From Phycisphaerae bacterium (lineage in GTDB: Bacteria > Planctomycetota > Phycisphaerae > SM23-33): 64,000 nt of DNA. The notes under the pieces are model-generated. The model was not told where the DNA came from. It ran no database searches and worked only from the letters and a program-made list of their open reading frames with translations. Shown here piece after piece: positions 33,242 through 42,624 of the stretch (positions are counted from its first letter, which is position 1; each line of letters starts with the position of its first letter). Position numbers and translations under genes: made by a program. The stretch covers positions 62,001 to 126,000 of the forward strand of contig DRGC01000022.1 in the NCBI GenBank assembly GCA_011050235.1, in the 5' to 3' direction.

Positions 33242-36200
33242 ATGAGCGAACAGCATCGATTCTATCACCACCAGAGCCCCACCTTCAGCCGATCCGTCTG
33301 CGGCCAGTGCCGGCAATCGATTGGGCGTCTGGCTGTCCTGATCGCCCTTATCGTCCTGGGCGATACGGCCTGCACATCCGCGGACAACAACGAAGCTGCA
33401 GCGATGGATGTGCAGATCGATCCCGTCATTGCCGAGCTGTTCGAAACAACCGCCCGATCCAGCGGGGCTACCTATCGCGTAGGCTATCGGGCCTTGATCC
33501 AACTCGGGCCTGATATGCGGGGCTCTCTCCAGGTCACGGCCAACGCAACCGACTGGCAGGACAAGTGGCTGGCGCGGGCATTGATCCTTGAGATTGATCA
33601 CCCTGAGCGGGCCGAACTGATCCGCCGCGTTCTTCGCGCGATAGGTCGATGCGAAGTTCGTATTCTTGATAGCGGCGAGATCGAGATTATCTACGACGAG
33701 AAGTATCTCGACCATCGGGTTGAATCGGCCAAGAAGACGCTGATCGTAGGACGCGAGACGATCCCTCTGTTCGTGCAGGCCCTGCCCCAACTCGACGAAC
33801 ATCTCTACACGCGTGAGCCACACAAGCCGACCTCCGCCCTGCTGGATGCGTTGGTCCACTTCAATAATCCGGAGACTGCCAAGCCGATGCTATGGCGATG
33901 CAAACATCTGGCCATCGACGCATTGGTCGCGATGGGTGATCCGGTGGCAGACGCCTTGGAGGACGTGATCGCCTTGCCGGAGGGTTGGCGCGAAACACCC
34001 GCCCCCGCGACGCGCGTAGCGGCGGCGACGGCCTTGGGACGAATCGGGGCGGACTCATCCGCATCTGCCTTGCTGGCGGAGATGCGGACGCTCGCGACGA
34101 CCGACATACCGGAAAAGGACCACGTTGGCTTGGCGGTGGCCCAGGCGTATTGCCTCGCCGTGGCCGATCTCCAGGCCGCCGACGCAGCCCCCGTGATGTT
34201 TGACCTGCTTCTCCGTACCGCCGACGGGTGGGGCGAGCTGGGCGATTCCAGAACGTCCGGTGCCTATACGATGATCCGTGCGGCGATGCTGTCGCTGGGG
34301 CCGGCTGCACGGACGGAGTTGACAGCCCGTCTCGACTCGGAGCCGACGGCCGCCCACCGAGCGATCGCTCATGACATGCTCATCGCGTTGGACAATCCGG
34401 TTGATCCGTCGGCAGACGCCCCGGAGCAGGAGGCGTTTCATCAGTGGAGACGTCGGGCCGCTCTGGCCGGCATGGCTGGCAACTGGTCCGGCCCCACTAT
34501 CCGCGAACGGGCCGCTTCCGGCGTGAGCCTGAAGTACCTGCCGCTGGTTACGTTGGTCGACCGGCCGTTCGGGCTGGATGTGCTGGAGCAAATCCTGCTG
34601 GCCCACGGAGAGACGGAGCGGGACGCATGTCGCGATTATCACCGACCCATCATCCGCGCACTGGGCGACATGGACGATGCGCGAGTTCTCGACGTATTAC
34701 GTAAGCACCTCGAGCGTCGTCCCACGCTGTGCCTTGGCCATGTCATTGACACGCTGGTCAGACTCAGTGACGCGGACGGCGTGGCCATCCTAGATGATAT
34801 TATCGCAGCCCTGGAAGCCCCAGCCACCCCACAATACCGGACCCACAAGAGCCATCTTGACCGAGCAAGAGTAGCCCGGAAGGTACTGACCGCATCGCTG
34901 ACTGACCTGGTGGACATGGCCACGTCCTCATCGTCTGACCACCGACGAGAAGCGACGTATGTTTTGGCCCGACGAGGGCACGTCGAGGCGACGGTGATCC
35001 TGCTGGACAAGATCGTCACCGACACCGACGGAGGGGGGCGGGTATGGCACAACGAATTGCTGCGCCTGGGCGATGTCGCGCTGCCGACGCTACGACGTCG
35101 CTTTGAAGGCGGCGACAATCCTGACGAGAAGCTTCTCTGCGAGGCCGTGATCCTTCGACTGACTAATCCGCAGCTCGCAGCCGACTTCGATCAGGTGATG
35201 CGTCCGCCAATCACCCAGGAGTTCAGAAGGGCAATGCGGAGCCATATCGGGCCGACGATGGCGGACCACCGAAATGTTGGCCAACACATCGCCGACATGA
35301 TCGACCCGACAGCCCTGCCGTTGCTGGAAGCCCTGGCGATGATGACGCCGGAGAGCCCTGTGCTGGCCTGCGCACTGGCGGCCATCGGGGAGGATCGCTC
35401 GTTGACACTGATGCTCCGACACATTGACAGAGCACCCGCCTGGCCGATTCTGGGCTTCGGTCCAGCTGGACGTGACGCGTTGATACAGGCCGCCCAATCG
35501 CCACAGCCCGATCAACTGGCGACAGCGCACTGGTCAATCACCTCTGCATTGGCAACCACCCACGAGCCGGACCCGGCCGGGCTCGAGATGATTCTCGAAG
35601 CCCTTGCGCTGGTCAAGACGGATCACCAGGTGGCCGGGAGGGCTCGCCATTACCTTCGACTGGCCAAGCGCTACCATGACCCGCGGCTGGCTGACGGGGC
35701 ATTCGACGTTGCCCAGATCTATCCTGATAACCGAGAGGCCCTGCAGATGCTCCATGAGTATGACGATCCTCGCCTCGAGGAAGTCTGTGAGGCCTACATC
35801 CAGCAAGGCCGGAGCATTGGAAGTGACGTCATCAAAATCCTGATCGAACGCAAGGGCGACGAGGTGGGGAGCTTCCTGATGGCACAGTTGGCTTCCTGCG
35901 ACGACCCGCGCAGGCGAGATTGGATGATCGACGACCTGCGATGCGCCCACCGACAAATCGGCCCCGAATCCCGCAGACTCGTCGGAAACGGTCTGTTGAC
36001 GTATCTGGCCGACCCGAGCAAGCGAGTTCAACAAACAGCCGCCAAGGCGTTGGTGTGGATCACGCCACGGCCAAAGAAGACGACCGAAAGCTTGCTGGAG
36101 TGGGCCAAGACCTACGACTATGCCCTTCCTGACAAGGTGGTTCGCTATCTGGGGAAGTCACGGCATCCTCAGGCCGGGCCCGTGCTCCTGGCGTTGTATC

Positions 36201-36778
36201 GACAGCGCACCAACACCCGCGGATCGCTCCCACGGGCATTGGCCAACCTCAACTATGAGCCAGCCCTGCCCGTGATCGTTGACGTGATGGACCAACACAT
36301 TGCCGAATGGCGTTCTCAGAAGACCTCTCGATTGTTGAGCAGTATCCACCAGGAGATGCTCGCGATTCGCCGCCTGGGACCAGACGGGCAAGCCAAGCTC
36401 ATGGCCATCCTTCGCGATGGGGCAGACCTGCCCATCCGCGTCGAAGCGGCGCTGGCCACCGCCAAAGGCAGCCGCACTGATCCGGACCCCGAACAGTTGA
36501 AGCTGACACAGGACTTGCTGCATCGACTGGCGATCAACGGTCTGGACGATCCTTCGCTGACGGGAACCGTCCACGAACGAACGAGTGCGTATCGGGCCAT
36601 GGTCCACGCGCTCATGACCGCATTACAAGGCTGCCCGGTCGACAGAGCTTACCCCATCCTGTTGGCCGCGACCTTGAAGGCCAAAGACCCCATCATTCGC
36701 GAGAAGCTTGCGAAACGAGTGGTCCAGCTTGCCCGGCAAGATCCCGATCTGCCAGCCCTGCCGCCTGCGTACCCATAG
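33242..36778 (+). CDS. Very large HEAT-repeat protein
   Basis: 1178 residues, almost wholly HEAT/PBS-type helix pairs (for example TRVAAATALGRIGADSSASALL and CVEATVILLDKI-like units). A hydrophobic segment at about 29-41 (LAVLIALIVLGDTAC) looks like an export signal; the Cys sits in an imperfect lipobox (DTAC), so lipid attachment is uncertain. No enzymatic motif. HEAT proteins scaffold or recognise other proteins. It is flanked upstream by two dispersed repeats and downstream by a convergent HD-GYP gene. Start ATG follows ACGAGG. Confidence 0.75.
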   Translation: MSEQHRFYHHQSPTFSRSVCGQCRQSIGRLAVLIALIVLGDTACTSADNNEAAAMDVQIDPVIAELFETTARSSGATYRVGYRALIQLGPDMRGSLQVTANATDWQDKWLARALILEIDHPERAELIRRVLRAIGRCEVRILDSGEIEIIYDEKYLDHRVESAKKTLIVGRETIPLFVQALPQLDEHLYTREPHKPTSALLDALVHFNNPETAKPMLWRCKHLAIDALVAMGDPVADALEDVIALPEGWRETPAPATRVAAATALGRIGADSSASALLAEMRTLATTDIPEKDHVGLAVAQAYCLAVADLQAADAAPVMFDLLLRTADGWGELGDSRTSGAYTMIRAAMLSLGPAARTELTARLDSEPTAAHRAIAHDMLIALDNPVDPSADAPEQEAFHQWRRRAALAGMAGNWSGPTIRERAASGVSLKYLPLVTLVDRPFGLDVLEQILLAHGETERDACRDYHRPIIRALGDMDDARVLDVLRKHLERRPTLCLGHVIDTLVRLSDADGVAILDDIIAALEAPATPQYRTHKSHLDRARVARKVLTASLTDLVDMATSSSSDHRREATYVLARRGHVEATVILLDKIVTDTDGGGRVWHNELLRLGDVALPTLRRRFEGGDNPDEKLLCEAVILRLTNPQLAADFDQVMRPPITQEFRRAMRSHIGPTMADHRNVGQHIADMIDPTALPLLEALAMMTPESPVLACALAAIGEDRSLTLMLRHIDRAPAWPILGFGPAGRDALIQAAQSPQPDQLATAHWSITSALATTHEPDPAGLEMILEALALVKTDHQVAGRARHYLRLAKRYHDPRLADGAFDVAQIYPDNREALQMLHEYDDPRLEEVCEAYIQQGRSIGSDVIKILIERKGDEVGSFLMAQLASCDDPRRRDWMIDDLRCAHRQIGPESRRLVGNGLLTYLADPSKRVQQTAAKALVWITPRPKKTTESLLEWAKTYDYALPDKVVRYLGKSRHPQAGPVLLALYRQRTNTRGSLPRALANLNYEPALPVIVDVMDQHIAEWRSQKTSRLLSSIHQEMLAIRRLGPDGQAKLMAILRDGADLPIRVEAALATAKGSRTDPDPEQLKLTQDLLHRLAINGLDDPSLTGTVHERTSAYRAMVHALMTALQGCPVDRAYPILLAATLKAKDPIIREKLAKRVVQLARQDPDLPALPPAYP

Positions 36779-36806
36779 AAGGCCGTCTTCAGACGCATGC
36801 CTCTCA

Positions 36807-36959
36807 CTATGGCTTGACGCCGCCGGCCTGTTCCTGCCACCGAAGAAGATGTTCCCGAAAGAGACTGCTGAGCGGATCATCTCGGCCTTTAAGGCAATCG
36901 ACGAACGTCTCGAAGCTGATGGTCCCGTCATCGCCCGTGGGGAGGGGCTGGAAGTGCAT
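36807..36959 (-). CDS. Small protein coupled to the HD-GYP gene (hypothetical)
   Basis: A 50-residue frame begins at ATG 36959, whose A is shared with the TAA of the HD-GYP gene (TAATG), a classic coupling arrangement. The product starts MHFQPLPTGDDGTISFETF and ends LRWQEQAGGVKP; no known family. An alternative view is that a frameshift near 37000 separates this segment from the HD-GYP protein and it is that protein's original C-terminus. It is convergent with the HEAT gene ending at 36778. Confidence 0.4.
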   Translation of the reverse strand: MHFQPLPTGDDGTISFETFVDCLKGRDDPLSSLFREHLLRWQEQAGGVKP

Positions 36960-38434
36960 TACGTCGATCGTCGGGTCTGCAGACAATGATCTTCTCGAGC
37001 GGCGGCCCTACTCGCCTCCCTGGTGGGTCTTAAAGGGCAAATGCTCGTCAACTCGGTAATCAGTTGCGCAATCCTGTCCAGGTTGGGACCTTGGCTGGCA
37101 GATCTTGCGATCTTGGCAGTGAGGCTTGCGATCCGGTCGAAGCCTTGCTTTGTGGCTGTGGCGGCAAGTCGGCTGGCTATGGTGGAAGCGCCGGAGAAGT
37201 CGCAGTCGCTCAGAGCGTCCACAAGCCGTTCGACTTCCTGACCGATCTCGAGCTTGACGGCTCTGGAGACCCCGAGCTTTCTCCTGTTCCTGCTGTGGTC
37301 CCGATCCATCACCGCTTCTGCGAAACGATCTACCAGTTCGGGGTCAAATTGCGTCCCTGCGAAGCAGCGCAGTTCTTCGATGGCCTCTTCGCAGCTTCTG
37401 GGCTCCCGATATGGGCGGTGGGAAACCATTGAACTGAATGCGTCGGCAATGGCGAGTATTCTCGCTTCGAGCGGAATATCGTCGCCGACAGGCAGGTTGG
37501 GGTCCCGAAAGCTGCCGCCGTACCAGGCGAGCTGGTTGCGGACGATTTCAATTAGTTTCGGCGATGAGAAGGTCAAGGCAATGATCTCTGCGCCCTTCTG
37601 GCGGTGGCTGTGCATGACTCTTGCTTCTTCTTCCGTCAACGGGCCGGGCTTGAGAAGGATGTCATCGGGCACGCCCAGTTTGCCAATGTCATGCAGGTCA
37701 GCGGCAACTTCGAGCATGAAACATTCGCTGGGCGGGATCAGCTCGCGGGCGGTCGCAACGCAGAGACGGGCGACCTGTTGGCTGTGTTCTGCTGTGCCAG
37801 CGTCGCGGTAAGCCAGGGCGAACATCAGAGAGTTCGCCGCACGGAGCGAGATTGTCGTGCCCTCCCCTTCGCCTGCCTCGATACGCAAGGGCACAATGGA
37901 TGAGGGGGCAACTGGCTGGAATGATCTTCTCATGACAAGCAGGTACCCAACAAGTCCTGCCGTCGCGACGAAGACAATCAGGGCGATTGGGATCCCGGCC
38001 CAAGACCCCAGGATTCCCTTGTGGCCTATTTCGTTGAAGCGGACTTCGACTGTACCCCAGCGGGTGTTGCCCTTGAATATGGGCACCTGCACGTGTGTGA
38101 GCGTCGACTGCTGGGGAGAGTGCCCCGCCCAGTGCTTTTGATGGTCGCCCGCCTCGGCCAGAATCGCCCCATCGGCGGAACGGACAGCAGCCGAGAGAAT
38201 GCCTGCTTTTCCGTCCGTGGCCAACTGCATCGTCGCCCGGGTCGCCGCCAGGTCGTCCTCTTGGGCGGACACCGCCCACAAAACCGCCAGCGATTCGCAT
38301 AGCTGCTTCCGTGCATCGAGAGCGGCCTGTGATCTGTCAGGAACAAGACCGATCGCGTTGGCGGCGAGCAGGATGCTCGTCGTCACCAGCACCAACCCCA
38401 GACTTATGCGCATTGTAGACGGCACTCTTATCAT
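36959..38434 (-). CDS. Membrane HD-GYP-like protein with degenerate GYP region
   Basis: 491 residues. One N-terminal transmembrane helix (about 9-29), an extracytoplasmic region (about 30-155), a second helix (IPIALIVFVATAGLVGYLLVM) and a cytoplasmic HD domain with AADLHDIGKLGVPDDILLKPGPLTEEE, which is intact. The expected HHE and GYP motifs are replaced: IVRNQLAWYGGSFRDPN stands where HHExxDGxGYP should be, though the end (ADAFSSMVSHRPYREP) is normal. HD-GYPs hydrolyse cyclic-di-GMP; this one may have lost that specificity. C-terminal helices resemble an Hpt-like bundle without the His. It lies 83 bp downstream of the cadherin gene. Confidence 0.78.
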   Translation of the reverse strand: MIRVPSTMRISLGLVLVTTSILLAANAIGLVPDRSQAALDARKQLCESLAVLWAVSAQEDDLAATRATMQLATDGKAGILSAAVRSADGAILAEAGDHQKHWAGHSPQQSTLTHVQVPIFKGNTRWGTVEVRFNEIGHKGILGSWAGIPIALIVFVATAGLVGYLLVMRRSFQPVAPSSIVPLRIEAGEGEGTTISLRAANSLMFALAYRDAGTAEHSQQVARLCVATARELIPPSECFMLEVAADLHDIGKLGVPDDILLKPGPLTEEEARVMHSHRQKGAEIIALTFSSPKLIEIVRNQLAWYGGSFRDPNLPVGDDIPLEARILAIADAFSSMVSHRPYREPRSCEEAIEELRCFAGTQFDPELVDRFAEAVMDRDHSRNRRKLGVSRAVKLEIGQEVERLVDALSDCDFSGASTIASRLAATATKQGFDRIASLTAKIARSASQGPNLDRIAQLITELTSICPLRPTREASRAAAREDHCLQTRRST

Positions 38435-38517
38435 CGCTTTAGGCTTCTCTTGTGCTTGCCCGCGCCGGGTGTTGTCGCGGGGTCAAAGAGGAACTCAAAT
38501 CCTCCGCCGTTCTCGTC

Positions 38518-41500
38518 CTATCCGTTCTTTCGCCAGCGCCTCCATAGACTTCTTCGGCGAAATCGCCTGTGCCCTGCAAGAGAACTGGACCCCCGCCACA
38601 GCGGCTCGGCTGACGTGGTACTGGCCGAGAGCGACGCCGTCTTCAGTGACCAGGCCACATACCCGGCCGTCAGCGATGAAGCCACTCCGGTGGTCGCGCC
38701 CGCGACCGCCATTTCTTTCCGCTCCTGTGAGTGCACAGAATCGTCCATTTGCCCCTTCATGGCGGCCACTTGTTGTGCTATCTCTCTATTGGCTCTCACG
38801 CTGCGGACGATGGCCTGCGATCGCTCCGTTACGTCGCTGGGGGCCTGCGGCCGTTGGCGAGAGCTTGTCTCCGCGATGCCTTCGCCATCCCCGGGCGCTG
38901 GCTCGACGGGGGCCTGAGACTCTCCGTCGCTGCTTGCCAGGTCCTCCTGCGCTGCGTCGTCCGGGGAGGAACGGTCGTCATCTGGATTGGCCGGCGCCTG
39001 AGAGTCCGGCCGGGGGGCATCCAGTTGGGACTCATCTTGTGCGGGCTGTTCAGGAGTTGGCGCGGCCGGGGGAGGCACAATCAGAACTGCCGGCATCGTG
39101 TCTACCAGCCGAGGGATATCGGGCAGTTGGGCGGCCGGATTGGGGCGGGGCGTCTGCAGATCGCCAGCCCACAGATCGGAGCCGGCGTCGCTTGTCGCAG
39201 CATCATCCTCGCTCGGGTAGTCATCGGCAGTGTCAGCCAGGTTATTCAGATCGATTGTAACCGTTGCCTCATCCGTCAGGCCTCCAGCATCCTGGACTTG
39301 GACGGTCAAGGAAAATGTCTGGCTCGCTTCGTAGTCCAGCGCTGCGGGATTATTGACCGTGATCTCGCCCGTTGAACTATTGATCACAAAGGCGTTGCCC
39401 ATGTTGCCGCTGATGATGAACCAGGTAAGCGAATCCCCCGCATCCGGGTCAGCCGCTATCACCGTGGCCACCGAAGTGCCGCCAGCCAAGTTCTCGTCGA
39501 TGGCGCCGAGGCTCTGATTGTCAATGGTCGGCGCCTCGTTGACGTCGGTGACGTCGGTGACGTTGACCGTAATCGTGGCTGTGTCGGTCAAGGCGCCGGT
39601 GTCTTCGACCTGGACGGCGAGGGCGTAGCTGGTAGTCGTCTCGTAATCGAGATTCGTGTTGTCGGCTACCGTGATCTGTCCGGTGGAGCTGTTGATGGCG
39701 AACACGCCGTCGCCGTTACCGGCCGTGATCGAGTAGGTCAAGCTGTCGCCGGCATCAACGTCGGAGGCAGAGGCCGCGCCGACCACGTCGGCGTTGGCGG
39801 CATTTTCGCCTATCGAGAACGTGCCGTCACTGACGGTCGGAGCCTCGTTGACGTCGGTAACACTGATGGTCACCGTTTCGGTGGCGGAGGTGTTCACGCC
39901 GTCCCCGACCGTCAACGTCAGCGTGTAGCTGGCGGTGGTCTCGCGGTCCAGATTGCTGTTGTCGGTGACCGTAATCTCGCCGGTGGAACTGTTGATGGCG
40001 AAGATGCCATCCCCGTTGCCGGCCGTGATCGTCCAGGACTGCAGGCTTCCGCTGGTGTCGGCGTCGGTGGCCAGCGCCGTCCCAACGCTGATGGTGTCGG
40101 CGGCGTTCTCGGCGACAGCGAAGCTCTGCGACGCCGTGATCACCGGAGTGGTATCGTTGATGTCCGTGACGTTGACCGTGATTGTGGCCGTGTCGATCAA
40201 GGCGCCGGTGTCTTCGACCTGGACGATGAGGGCGTAGCTGGTGGTGGTCTCGCGGTCCAGGTTGCTGTTGTCGGCTACCGTGATCTGCCCGGTGGAGCTG
40301 TTGATGGCGAACACGCCGTCGCCGTTGCCGGCCGTGATCGAATAGGTCAAGCTGTCGCCGGCGTCGGGGTCGGAGGCCGAGGCCGCGCCAACCGCATCGT
40401 CGTTGGCGGCATCTTCGGCTATCGAAAACGTGTCGTCACTGACACTTGGAGCGTCGTTGGTCGCCGTAATGGTGATGCCTCTCGTAACTTGGTCGCTATA
40501 GTGTTTCCCATCGGTGGCGATAAAGCTAATGATCCGCCCTGTCATATTCGGAGCGTCACTTATGTTGGTGTAGGTCACCCAACGCAGGGCAGTCTGATAG
40601 TTGGCCACCGACGACATGCCGCTCAGCGTCAGCACGCCGGCGCCGACATCCCAGTTGCCCCTGATGCCTAATTGGTCGACAAAACTCAGAAAATCCTCGG
40701 CGCTGACGTAGCCGCTGCTGATGCTGACCGTCGCCCCCGCCAGATCTGTATGGTTCACGTCAGTAACGGTAAGGCCACTGTCAACGGCCACGGCGCCGTC
40801 ATCTTCGATATAGTTCAGGTCCCCACTGGCGATGGTCACTATCGGTCTGCCCCAAAGGGCGCCGTAGACGCCTGCCGACCCGTCGGGGTCCTGTATCCCG
40901 CTGGTCCAAACGACCACGACCTCGCCATCTGAATCTATGGCTACCGCCACGTTATCCTGGTCGCCATCGGTCGTGGTGTTGACGCGGAACTCGCTGCCCT
41001 GGGCGACGCCCGCCGCGTTGTATCGCTGGGCGTAGATACCCGCCGACCCGTCCGAATCCTGGATCCCGCTGGTCCAAACGACCACGAAGTTGCCGCTGGC
41101 GTCCATGGCCACTGCCGCTTGATCCTGGTCGCCATCGGTCGTGGTGTTGACCCGGAACTCGCTGCCCTCGGCTACGCCGTTCTCCCTGTACCGCTGGGCG
41201 TAGATGCCCGCCGACCCGTCCGGATCCTGTATCCGGCTCTGCCAAACGATCACGAAGTTGCCGCTGGCGTCCATGGCCACTGCCGCTTGATCCTGGTCGC
41301 CATCGGTCGTGGTGTTGACCCGGAACTCCCTGCCCTGGCGTGGGCCCGTCCCCCTGAACCGCTGACCGTAGATGCCCGCCGACCCGTCCGGATCCTGGAT
41401 CCCGCTGGTCCAAACAACCACGATGTTGTCGGACGCGGCCATGGCCACTGCCGGTTGGCTGTGGTTGTCGTCGGTCGGCCTGTTGACACGCACCTCGCTG

Positions 41501-42624
41501 TCCTGGGCTACGCCCGCCGCGTTGTACCGCTGGCCGTAGATGCCCGCCGCCCCGTTCGGAACCTGGATCCAGCTCTTCCAAACGATCACGAAGTTGCCGT
41601 CCGCGTCCATGGCCACCGCCGCTTGATCCTGATCGTCGTCGGTCGTCGTGTTGACACGGAACTCGTTGCCCTGGGCGACGCCCGCCGCGTTGTATCGCTG
41701 GGCGTAGATGCCCGCCGACCCGTCCGGATCCTGGATCCCGCTGGTCCAAACGACCACGAAGTTGCCGCTGGCGTCCATGGCCACTGCCGCTTCATCCTGG
41801 TCGCCGTCGGTCGTGGTGTTGACGCGGAACTCGCTGCTCTGGGCGACGCCCGCCGCGTTGTATCGTTGGGCGTAGATGCCCGTCGACCCGTCCGGATCCT
41901 GGATTCCGCTCTTCCAAACGACCACGAAGTTGCCGCTGGCGTCCATGGCCACTGCTGCTCGATCCTGGTCGCCATCGGTCGTGGTGTTGACGCGGAACTC
42001 ATTACTGACCGGCGGGCTATTAAGACTGAATGAGTACTCCCACAAGATCCCCGTGTCCAAGGGGATGGACAGGCCTGTCGCCAAGGCCCACTCCCCCCCG
42101 TGGGAAGCGGCCTCCAGGACCCAATCGCCGCCCTGGCCCGTCAGATCGTCTGAGGCGAACACATCGGCTCCGGTCAGATCGGCCAAGCTATCGAGCAGCG
42201 CCCGGCCTCCGCCGGAGTCGCTCGCAACGTTGCAGCCGAATATGTAAATGTTGGCTCCGTCGGCAAACGATTCGGCGAGCCCCCGCCACGCCCAGGCCGT
42301 CTCCGCCAAGGTGTCGTTAGAAATCCATTCATTGCCCAGCGCGAAGCCGCCCCGCTCGCCATGGGATAGGATCGAAAGTGACCCGATCCGCCTATTCTCC
42401 GTCGTGGCCAACTCCTCCAGAACGTCGATCACGTCTCCGGCGGAGTCCTCTGCGCCGTCGTAGACGACGACATAAGCCGTGTTGGACGCTGCATCTGCAA
42501 GCTCTTCGTAAGCCGACAACTGGTTGTCGACCAAGACGATATCCAGGCCCGCTGACAACAGTCTCCGGACCTCCAGCGACTCGAACAAAGGACTGGCACA
42601 AGGTGTCTGTGGCTCCCGACCCAT
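38518..42624 (-). CDS. DUF4347 / tandem-repeat / cadherin-domain surface protein
   Basis: 1368 residues. FESLEVRRLLSA at 14-25 is the planctomycete LEPR-like N-terminal element. A DUF4347 domain (about 27-170, ILSHGERGGFAL, IYIFGCNVASD) follows, then seven 56-residue units (about 207-595, FRVNTTTDGDQDQAAVAMDA) that match at DNA level with a 168-bp period, then four cadherin-like repeats (about 720-1130; TYSITAGNGDGVFAINSSTG). A Pro/Asp/Ser/Glu-rich stretch (about 1133-1270) and a hydrophobic C-terminal segment (GVASSLTAGYVAWSL) end it. It is an adhesin- or matrix-like surface protein; Ca2+ binding is expected from the cadherin DxND/DxD motifs. Confidence 0.82.
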   Translation of the reverse strand: MGREPQTPCASPLFESLEVRRLLSAGLDIVLVDNQLSAYEELADAASNTAYVVVYDGAEDSAGDVIDVLEELATTENRRIGSLSILSHGERGGFALGNEWISNDTLAETAWAWRGLAESFADGANIYIFGCNVASDSGGGRALLDSLADLTGADVFASDDLTGQGGDWVLEAASHGGEWALATGLSIPLDTGILWEYSFSLNSPPVSNEFRVNTTTDGDQDRAAVAMDASGNFVVVWKSGIQDPDGSTGIYAQRYNAAGVAQSSEFRVNTTTDGDQDEAAVAMDASGNFVVVWTSGIQDPDGSAGIYAQRYNAAGVAQGNEFRVNTTTDDDQDQAAVAMDADGNFVIVWKSWIQVPNGAAGIYGQRYNAAGVAQDSEVRVNRPTDDNHSQPAVAMAASDNIVVVWTSGIQDPDGSAGIYGQRFRGTGPRQGREFRVNTTTDGDQDQAAVAMDASGNFVIVWQSRIQDPDGSAGIYAQRYRENGVAEGSEFRVNTTTDGDQDQAAVAMDASGNFVVVWTSGIQDSDGSAGIYAQRYNAAGVAQGSEFRVNTTTDGDQDNVAVAIDSDGEVVVVWTSGIQDPDGSAGVYGALWGRPIVTIASGDLNYIEDDGAVAVDSGLTVTDVNHTDLAGATVSISSGYVSAEDFLSFVDQLGIRGNWDVGAGVLTLSGMSSVANYQTALRWVTYTNISDAPNMTGRIISFIATDGKHYSDQVTRGITITATNDAPSVSDDTFSIAEDAANDDAVGAASASDPDAGDSLTYSITAGNGDGVFAINSSTGQITVADNSNLDRETTTSYALIVQVEDTGALIDTATITVNVTDINDTTPVITASQSFAVAENAADTISVGTALATDADTSGSLQSWTITAGNGDGIFAINSSTGEITVTDNSNLDRETTASYTLTLTVGDGVNTSATETVTISVTDVNEAPTVSDGTFSIGENAANADVVGAASASDVDAGDSLTYSITAGNGDGVFAINSSTGQITVADNTNLDYETTTSYALAVQVEDTGALTDTATITVNVTDVTDVNEAPTIDNQSLGAIDENLAGGTSVATVIAADPDAGDSLTWFIISGNMGNAFVINSSTGEITVNNPAALDYEASQTFSLTVQVQDAGGLTDEATVTIDLNNLADTADDYPSEDDAATSDAGSDLWAGDLQTPRPNPAAQLPDIPRLVDTMPAVLIVPPPAAPTPEQPAQDESQLDAPRPDSQAPANPDDDRSSPDDAAQEDLASSDGESQAPVEPAPGDGEGIAETSSRQRPQAPSDVTERSQAIVRSVRANREIAQQVAAMKGQMDDSVHSQERKEMAVAGATTGVASSLTAGYVAWSLKTASLSASTTSAEPLWRGSSSLAGHRRFRRRSLWRRWRKNG

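Noticed and set aside
40985-42004. Regular 168-bp repeats considered as a CRISPR-like array
   Set aside because: Units are contiguous, in frame and coding; there are no variable spacers.
40489-42463. Open frames opposite and inside the cadherin gene
   Set aside because: They repeat with the 168-bp unit and have Arg/Pro-rich compositions; they are antisense shadows of the tandem repeats.
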